The notes beneath the pieces are model-generated. The model searched no databases. It saw only the letters and a program-made list of their open reading frames with translations, and was not told the DNA's origin. A stretch of 20,203 nucleotides of DNA, taken from assembly GCF_000006405.1 (NCBI RefSeq), contig NW_003207246.1, forward strand, positions 7,158 through 27,360, written 5' to 3'. Of the stretch, positions 14,288 through 20,203 are shown piece by piece; the first letter of the stretch is position 1, and each line of letters opens with the position of its first letter. The stretch comes from Perkinsus marinus ATCC 50983 (Eukaryota > Perkinsozoa > Perkinsida > Perkinsidae). The translations under genes were made by a program, and so were the position numbers.

Positions 14288-15071
14288 TCAAAAACGGCAG
14301 TAATTCTTTATCGGTTTATAATAGGAATTATCCTTCCTGCTGCCGACGTACATCTTCTTATACGAATTAGCTCGCTTTCCGAAACCCACTGCGAGATGGA
14401 ACTTGTGTGGTCTGGCATAAAAATATCTTCAACTGTTTTATACACTCCCTGACGTTCAAAAATTCAACAAAATCATACATTACATTTGTGGTGGTGAAAG
14501 TCGAATTTCCAAGATTCTAATTATGATTTCTCTCACATGCTTACCTCTTCTTAGTAAAATGAAGGTTCTTTTTTCTCGTCGCCCAATATCCATGTCGATG
14601 ATACCTTAAATCCGCCACTTCTCAGGTGAACCCCCCTCCTCATCGACCTACCATTTCCACAACGAGGGTACCAGAGTGGTGCCCATCCTCGAGAACCTCA
14701 TCCGTCTGGTTCCCCTCTGTCCGGGCTGCCACGTTGCGAATCCAGCACTGCTCTGTTGTTGGAAACTCACGACCTACGACTTTGTATAGACCATCAGAAG
14801 TGACGCCAGTATTGGAGTATACGTTCGCTTTGCTCAGCTAAGCTCAGGAGTTTCCTCACTAATGATAGTAGTTTACATTCGGGTGAAACTCCACACAAAC
14901 CAACAAGAATTTCCCCAGACTTTTCATATATCTTACTGACGACAGCAAGCCGTTATCGAGTATCCCTCGAGCTCCCGAGCTACTCACAAACGAACCTACA
15001 ATAGAAAACGGGCAAGTCTGAACCGCACCTGTCGGAAGAGAACGTCGCCTCAGGCTTAGGGCGTTTGCAGC
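14288..15071 (-). CDS. Spliced gene, unknown product (four exons visible)
   Basis: Four minus-strand exons join in phase. Exon one (about 15070 to 14877) includes GSFVSSSGARGILDNGLLS and ends at donor GTAAAC. A 39-nt intron ends at TTAG; exon two (14837-14648) reads LSKANVYSNTGVTSDGLYK and REFPTTEQCWIRNVAA. A 27-nt gap with GT and AG ends (14647-14621) follows, which otherwise carries two in-frame stops. Exon three (14620-14545) reads VADLRYHRHGYWATRKK and ends at canonical donor GTAAGC. A 118-nt intron leads to exon four (14426-14288), reading FYARPHKFHLAVGFG and ending NYCRF. The first and last junctions keep phase exactly. The 5' end is unresolved and no family is recognised. Confidence 0.6.
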
Positions 15072-15309
15072 TTAGGTGAACTCATTAACATAATTTCTAA
15101 TAATATATAGATTTTTTTCAAAAATACTCCCGCTCACCTTATCACTGTTTCGCCCAAAATTCACGCGAGATAGATGGTAATTTAAAAACACACCGACTCT
15201 AGTTAAAGAGCATAAATGCTACCAGCATGCCGAATTCACCCTAAGATGGTGTACTGACGCTATGCTAGTGCGTCGCGTATGAATAGCACATCAAAGTTCG
15301 GACTCAAGA

Positions 15310-15483
15310 CTATAGTGGGAGCCTCCTCAACAGATCATCGACTGCTTCATACGAACAGGTCCTCCGAGTCCCTCCATAAATGAAAACTCCTATAGTCATT
15401 TCCCACGAAGCCGATAATTTCTTCCCTGTTTTCAACCACGGGATAACCTCACCTGTCCATCCTCGTCTCAGCGCTGCTAACAT
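15310..15483 (-). CDS. Possible first exon or short ORF
   Basis: An ATG at 15483 opens 57 codons, MLAALRRGWTGEVIPWLK, then SASWEMTIGVFIYGG and YEAVDDLLRRLPL, before a stop at 15312-15310. A near-consensus splice donor, ACAG/GTGAGG, lies after codon 10. It could be the start of the spliced gene at 14288-15071, but I could not fix the junction. Confidence 0.35.
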   Translation of the reverse strand: MLAALRRGWTGEVIPWLKTGKKLSASWEMTIGVFIYGGTRRTCSYEAVDDLLRRLPL

Positions 15484-15788
15484 TCGAGAAGTGTGAGAGC
15501 AACAACAACACTACAACAACGAGTTGAATTCCCTTTAAGCTTCGTAACCTGGGAGGATTTAACAGTGGGAATCCTCAAATTACGCACTGCTGCACAAACC
15601 CCTCCCTATGCACTTCTCACAGGGAAAGATATCCCCGCACCATGAAGAAATTCAAACACACTAATGTGCCTGTAAGGAGGCAATAGATAATGTATGTTGG
15701 CAGTAGGATCACGTGGTAAGACTGGCATTCAGATCAATGATAGTGGTTGTGATACTTAGATAGTCTTCATGGAGTGTTACACCTCGCT

Positions 15789-16022
15789 TCATGAAAAATT
15801 AGTACCACACGGCCTCGGGGCGGAGAGTGTGCTCAAGACCTTGGAGTAGGCCAGCTTCCGGCCCGCCGTTGCCCAAGAATCCTTTAGACATCCATGTGGC
15901 ACCACAATGATGCCGGTAAAAGCCACTGGTCCGAAGTTGGATAATAGCAGATTTCTAACAGCAGAAAGAGCCGCCTTCAGGGCCGGATGGATATCGAGCT
16001 GTAAGCTGGAAATGCAAATCAT
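15789..16022 (-). CDS. Possible ORF or terminal exon, unknown
   Basis: Seventy-seven codons on the minus strand read MICISSLQLDIHPALKAAL, then FGPVAFTGIIVVPHGCLKD and RKLAYSKVLSTLSAP. The composition is coding-like. No domain is recognised, and the following spacer (15484-15788) shows no clear continuation. Confidence 0.35.
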   Translation of the reverse strand: MICISSLQLDIHPALKAALSAVRNLLLSNFGPVAFTGIIVVPHGCLKDSWATAGRKLAYSKVLSTLSAPRPCGTNFS

Positions 16023-16531
16023 ACAGTTTCGTGTGTGTTATTATGAGTGTGGATGTTTCTGAACGTGGACGTCTTCTGTTGCGTTCCTTTGTTGGAACGT
16101 AGCGTCCCCTTGCGCCCAATCTATAGCGGTAATATTCATTGAGTAAACGACCAATGTTTCAGTGTTCGTTCATCCGAGATGTTCGTTCATAGGACTTTAT
16201 CGATTGCGTCGGCGTGCGCTAACCTGTTCGTCCTTTTCATTGTCCATCCATCTGATTCACAACCACGAATAGGAGGGAGCGAACAGCCCCTGCATCATGT
16301 CGTTCAACACTACTAAGTGCCGCTGTATTGTCCCAGCTGTATACTGAGTATGTTGGAGTTTCACCCGTGATATGAAAAATGCTAGTCAATAATATTATTC
16401 ATGACTACTGCATACCGCGAATATCGGGTTTTTCACCACTTCACGAGAAACAGGTGAAACTCCACTATTGTACTTGTGCAGTGTGCACCACTATGGAATC
16501 TTAGCTTAGCTCGAAGCTAGTGGATGGTTTT
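16023..16531. other. Intergenic, probable divergent promoter region
   Basis: No reading frame is supported. The stretch separates minus-strand genes on the left from plus-strand genes on the right, so it probably holds promoters for both; no specific element is identified. Confidence 0.4.
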
Positions 16532-16887
16532 ATGAGTATGATTGTTGGTAGAATCTCTAGATTCCTTTAATTACTGCTTTGGTTTCCCAAGTGGTTAACA
16601 ACGATACTCAGTTTAATTTGAGATTGAACAGTTGCAGGGAAGTGGCATCATCTTTGGCCTTGGGGAAGGTGTACACCTTTTCAGAGCTTGTTGAAATCAA
16701 CATGGATTTGAGACACCTTCCTCATTTGTTAAGTTCTATGTCTACTAACTCTCCCGACTGGTATAACAGGTGCAATAGTCTCGTTACCATGTTGTTTCCA
16801 AAACGGTTGTGTAGGGTTGGGGATGAGATTAATAAAAGGCTTGTGTCTTACCGCGCCTTTGCGATGGGATGGCGGTCTCAAGTGTAA
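16532..16887 (+). CDS. Small spliced gene upstream of LicD cluster
   Basis: The open stretch 16592-16887 reads VNNDTQFNLRLNSCREVAS, VYTFSELVEINMDLRHLP and DEINKRLVSYRAFAMGW. It has no ATG of its own at the 5' end. An ATG at 16532 gives MSMIV, and a 44-nt intron (GTAGAA at 16548 to CCCAAG at 16591) joins it in phase. At the 3' end the frame stops at 16885-16887, but a consensus donor, GTAAGTA, overlaps the stop, so a further exon is possible; splicing to TTTAG near 16960 would add only a few codons. The product is unknown. Plus-strand position suggests the same orientation as the LicD cluster, not a shared function. Confidence 0.5.
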
Positions 16888-16978
16888 GTATTGGATATAA
16901 AGGGAGATTGCACAGATTGGGGTGCGTTGAAAGATCCGCATGCTGTGTGTGGCATTGTTTAGGACTTTCATACCGTAA

Positions 16979-18148
16979 ATGCGGTTACGCTGTGTAGAGC
17001 TGCTATTGTCCCTTCGCGGATGCTGTGGGGTAACGGCTTCTGGAAAACACCCTTTCATTCAAGTCTTCGCTGAGGATTTGGTCGCCACCGCGCCACTGGA
17101 GAATCTATTCCTCTGCCCGATGAATGTAACAGATGGTGTGAACTTAACGTCCTGGCCGTCAAAGGAGGTTACTATCAACGGTACACTTTGTATGGATTAT
17201 GATGAGCTCATGGAGTTCAACGGCAGAGGAGATTTTTTGAAGTGTTTAACGGAGGTGATCAACACCACCACACATGCATTGGACAGGTTGGGTGTCGATG
17301 CGGCCATCATCGATGGTACTTTGATAGGTTGGCAGCGACATGATAAGAATCATATACCCTGGGATGTCGATGGCGATCTCCTCATCATGCAGAGTCATTG
17401 TCGGAAGGCCTTCTCTACCCACGCCACCACCCATCATAAGAACATGGCATCCCTTCTACAGGAGTATCTACTCGACGACTCCCGCTATCGTGTGGCTGGT
17501 ATCGTATTCGGTGTCGGATCCGAATTGGACCCTAATGAGTGGGAAGGCTGTGAGGTATCGGAACTCCGCGTTATCCACTACTCTGACAGTAGCACTTGTC
17601 ATGTGGACATCTTTCAGCTAGTTCAGTCCTCCGACCCCGATCATCCTTGTGAGGATTGTCCTGGTTTCAACTCGAGTAAAATCGTTACTTGCCGTCATCA
17701 GCAACATAATGCTTGTGGATTGTATGAAAACTACTTCCCAACTAGATGGGACCATATGGACGCCGATGGAGATGTTAAGGTGCCGAATAATGTTTCGGAA
17801 GCCCTTAAATCTGAGTACGGAACATCCCCTTTAAGCCTTCTCAACCTCCAGAAGATTCCTGGTAACTACGAATTCCATAGCACAATGCTTGTGGTCGGCC
17901 GAGCAGCGATCTCAATAGAACAAATCACCACTCGGAAACCTGTTGATAAATTCCTTTCCGGTGCCGAGTTGGCTGGTCTCACTCGCGTTTCGGAGAGCGC
18001 GGTATTAGACTCTCACAATAGTCGTAACAATTTCCCAGCGGTCTCCATTTATTTGTCTTTGCTTTTTTTATTCGTTCTTATTTTGATTTGGCGGTTTTTC
18101 AAATATCGTCATTCGCTCATCGGTGGCTCCCGTATGATACGAGCGTAA
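16979..18148 (+). CDS. LicD/fukutin-like phosphotransferase-fold protein A
   Basis: This 389-residue protein carries the LicD/FKTN core: IIDGTLIGWQRH (about residues 110-121) followed by IPWDVDGDLLIM (126-137). This matches the family pattern of a GxLLG...R...IPWDDDxD motif, in which the aspartates bind the metal and nucleotide-sugar or CDP-alcohol donor. Family members transfer phosphocholine or sugar-phosphate groups to glycans. The N-terminus is weakly signal-like (VELLLSLRGCCGV), and a strong membrane segment, IYLSLLFLFVLILIWRFF, lies near 357-374 with a short basic tail, so a luminal or extracellular domain anchored at its C-terminus is inferred. Cysteines and N-glycosylation sites (NVT, NLT, NGT) fit a secretory route. 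The closest relative is the next gene. Confidence 0.85.
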   Translation: MRLRCVELLLSLRGCCGVTASGKHPFIQVFAEDLVATAPLENLFLCPMNVTDGVNLTSWPSKEVTINGTLCMDYDELMEFNGRGDFLKCLTEVINTTTHALDRLGVDAAIIDGTLIGWQRHDKNHIPWDVDGDLLIMQSHCRKAFSTHATTHHKNMASLLQEYLLDDSRYRVAGIVFGVGSELDPNEWEGCEVSELRVIHYSDSSTCHVDIFQLVQSSDPDHPCEDCPGFNSSKIVTCRHQQHNACGLYENYFPTRWDHMDADGDVKVPNNVSEALKSEYGTSPLSLLNLQKIPGNYEFHSTMLVVGRAAISIEQITTRKPVDKFLSGAELAGLTRVSESAVLDSHNSRNNFPAVSIYLSLLFLFVLILIWRFFKYRHSLIGGSRMIRA

Positions 18149-18390
18149 AATTGGGTTCATTTCACTCTTCGCTGTTATCAGCTTTTCTGTGGTGATTACG
18201 TCCGGGCATTCAGCCTTGGCACGATGACAATATATTTATCTTTCAGCATGTAGGTTTCGAGTTCAACCCGGGTCTTAGCAATCCGTCTTCGCCGTACCTT
18301 ACAGTGGGCGGCGCGTGCAGCTCTGATCGTTGCCTATGTGGTCCCTTCAGTGTTTTCTTCTCATCATACACTCACTGGCCTCCCTACTGG
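18149..18390. other. Spacer between LicD-like A and B
   Basis: Short intergenic spacer. The frame of gene B is open upstream to 18304 without an ATG; the ATG at 18391 gives a better signal peptide and is preferred. Confidence 0.5.
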
Positions 18391-19734
18391 ATGTGGATTT
18401 GTCGCTTTATAGGCATCTTTGCTGTTACTATTGAGGCTGAGAGGTTCATTCGAGTCTTTCCCGAAAAGGAGGTTGACCATGCGCCATCGGAGAATCTATT
18501 CCTCTGCCCGATGAATGTAACAGATGGTGTGAACTTAACGTCCTGGCCGTCAGAGGAGGTTATTATCAACAGTACACTTTGTATGGATTATGATGAGCTC
18601 ATGGAGTTCAAGGGCAGAGGAGATTTTTTGAAGTGTCTAACGGAGGTGATCAACGTCACCACACATGCATTGGACAGGTTGGGTGTCGATGCGACCATCA
18701 TCGATGGTACCCTATTAGGTTGGCAACGACACGATAAGAATCATATACCCTGGGATGTCGATGGCGATCTCCTCATCATGCAGAGTCATTGTCGGAAGGC
18801 CTTCTCGACCCACGCCACCATCCATCATAAGAACATGGCATCCCTTCTACAGGAGTATTTACCCGATGATTCCCGCTATCGTGTGGTCGCCGTCAAATAC
18901 GGGATTGGCTCTGAATTGAGCCCTGACGAGTGGGAGGGTTGCAACACTAGCGAGATACGTGTCACGCACAACTACCACGGCGTCTCCTGCCATGCCGACG
19001 TCTTCCAAATGCTTCAATCGAGCGATCCCGGCTCGCCCTGTGGTCGCTGCCCTCTTCCTGTCAACGCATCACCATCGTCCACCATCACCGTATGTCGGTC
19101 TTCCCCCGGTGACCAGTGTGGCCTTCTGGATGACCTACTACCGACTCGATGGGATCATATGAACGGCGTAAATGTTCGAGTACCCGCCAACCCAGAGGCC
19201 GCCCTCAAGTCGCACTTTGGCCCCACTAGTTTACGTCTGATTAACATGAAAGAGATCCCCCGCAATTACAAGTACGGCTCCTATCGTTTGGTAGTTGGTC
19301 AAACACTTCATGACGAAATAGCTCATAAGCATTCACCCAACTTCGATGCTCAACACGCGAAGCCCCTCGAAAACTCGAGCCTCACGAAGGAGGATATCAG
19401 TTCGAAGGTGTTTGCAGAGACTACCGCTGCTAACCCAGTGATAATAGTAAGTCCTAAGAACACATCTAAGGGATCACTAGCATCCCCGTCATATAATAGC
19501 ACAGTCACTCTAAGAGAAGTGGAGACTACCTCATTATTGGAGTCACATCAACCCTTGAAGGAATATTCTAATCCCTTCATATCGGTGTCTTTCGTAGCTT
19601 GCATGTCTTTTTTTGGTATAGCACTGTTGTATTTTTTCGTATTCAAAAGATTTCGTTCCACAAGCATTCCGTCATCTACTTCAACTCCGTCATCTTCCTA
19701 CCGCCAAGTTCGCAGCCCTCCGAATAGTGTGTAA
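18391..19734 (+). CDS. LicD/fukutin-like phosphotransferase-fold protein B
   Basis: From ATG 18391 the protein is 447 residues. MWICRFIGIFAVTIEA is a plausible signal peptide. The catalytic block IIDGTLLGWQRH (about 103-114) and IPWDVDGDLLIM (119-130) is nearly identical to gene A. The 398 bp from 18489 to 18886 match gene A at about 95% by eye, after which the proteins diverge sharply. The C-terminal half has its own Cys pattern (CGRCPLPVN, CRSSPGDQCG), a Ser/Thr-rich stalk, and a membrane segment, VSFVACMSFFGIALLYFFVF, near 398-417 with a serine-rich tail. A type I membrane enzyme of the secretory route is inferred. The substrate is unknown. Confidence 0.87.
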   Translation: MWICRFIGIFAVTIEAERFIRVFPEKEVDHAPSENLFLCPMNVTDGVNLTSWPSEEVIINSTLCMDYDELMEFKGRGDFLKCLTEVINVTTHALDRLGVDATIIDGTLLGWQRHDKNHIPWDVDGDLLIMQSHCRKAFSTHATIHHKNMASLLQEYLPDDSRYRVVAVKYGIGSELSPDEWEGCNTSEIRVTHNYHGVSCHADVFQMLQSSDPGSPCGRCPLPVNASPSSTITVCRSSPGDQCGLLDDLLPTRWDHMNGVNVRVPANPEAALKSHFGPTSLRLINMKEIPRNYKYGSYRLVVGQTLHDEIAHKHSPNFDAQHAKPLENSSLTKEDISSKVFAETTAANPVIIVSPKNTSKGSLASPSYNSTVTLREVETTSLLESHQPLKEYSNPFISVSFVACMSFFGIALLYFFVFKRFRSTSIPSSTSTPSSSYRQVRSPPNSV

Positions 19735-19883
19735 CACTACCATGGAGCGGTTGGTTGCGGAAAGGAGACAGACGTTTGTGTCGTTACATTCAATCCATAC
19801 ATGTGCGTATCATTTGTATTTCACCCAAGCCCTTCCGTTTGCAGTGTTCATTGAGTGTAGACTATCACAGGTTGGCTTCCATC

Positions 19884-20203
19884 ATGTCATTTCTATGGGT
19901 GCTTTTGCTGACTGTTGAGGCCCTCCTCACAGCAGTCTTCGCTTCCTCAGCTGCACATCCTTTCATCAGAGTATACGCTGAGCAGAACCCAATATCAGCT
20001 CCCTTGGAGCACCTTTTTCTCTGCCCTGCTGAACTTAAGGACAAGGTCGACCTCTCTCAATGGCCTCGCTACGAAGTGACCATCGATGGTTCCAATTGTT
20101 CGAGCCATAAGGAGCTGTTGGCCGAGGAGAACAGGGCTCAGTTCTTCCAGTGCCTCACAGATGTTGTGAACATCACTACTCACGCTATGGATACTATAGG
20201 CCT
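19884..20203 (+). CDS. LicD/fukutin-like protein C, N-terminal part
   Basis: An ATG at 19884 opens a frame that continues to the window end. MSFLWVLLLTVEALLTAVFA is a clear signal peptide, followed by HPFIRVYAEQNP, LEHLFLCPAELKD and CLTDVVNITTHAMDTIG. These align with the N-terminal regions of genes A and B (HPFIQVFAED, ENLFLCPMNVTD, CLTEVINTTTHALDRLG). The catalytic block would lie just past the window end. Divergence from A and B is much greater than between A and B, even where those two are nearly identical. It is the third tandem member, about 150 bp after gene B. Confidence 0.82.
   Translation, partial: MSFLWVLLLTVEALLTAVFASSAAHPFIRVYAEQNPISAPLEHLFLCPAELKDKVDLSQWPRYEVTIDGSNCSSHKELLAEENRAQFFQCLTDVVNITTHAMDTIG

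Noticed and set aside
14119-14841. Several plus-strand frames in this interval
   Set aside because: They lie opposite the exons of the spliced minus-strand gene, whose junctions and composition are better.
18304-18390. Upstream extension of LicD-like B
   Set aside because: It lacks an ATG; the Met at 18391 gives a better signal peptide.

Overview
The window is eukaryotic nuclear DNA from a protist-like genome: short GT-AG introns, genes on both strands, LINE- and hAT-type elements, micro- and minisatellites, no operons and no Shine-Dalgarno logic. A tandem family of secreted LicD/fukutin-like proteins and very short introns would fit a Perkinsus-like alveolate. That placement is an inference from style, not a sequence match.

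Layout. Positions 33-3160 and about 9618-12010 are two direct copies of one repeat unit. They carry the same minus-strand reading frames, several kept at identical length. Copy 1 contains a 1,246-bp hAT-type element (873-2118) with a 15-bp terminal inverted repeat, a perfect 8-bp target duplication and a BED-like zinc-finger ORF. It is followed by a minisatellite (3178-3800, about 77-81 bp units). Positions 5936-8362 hold a 5'-truncated LINE flanked on both sides by AGT repeats. Positions 12.2-16.0 kb carry mostly minus-strand host genes, one of them spliced. Positions 16.5-20.2 kb carry a small plus-strand gene and three tandem LicD-like paralogues, the last cut by the window end. Two of the three share a sharply bounded block of about 95% identity over the catalytic core.

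The most unusual signal is a recurrent micro-insertion. At many sites between 1 and 12.2 kb there are palindromes with exactly one unpaired centre base. Most resolve into one rule: an 8-bp word X appears as X minus its last base, then the full reverse complement of X, then X minus its first base (22 bp, net +14). A double form has two reverse-complement blocks around a short filler (net +30 or +32). Three such insertions lie inside the LINE reading frame; removing 30, 32 and 14 bp gives one continuous open frame with normal reverse-transcriptase spacing. One insertion is present in repeat copy 2 and absent from copy 1. The form is what is expected if a hAT-like transposase leaves hairpin-ended flanks nicked one base outside an 8-bp target duplication, and the two opened hairpins anneal through that duplication before repair. 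I propose these as complete hairpin excision footprints. I found none in the gene-rich right part of the window (about 12.6-20.2 kb).
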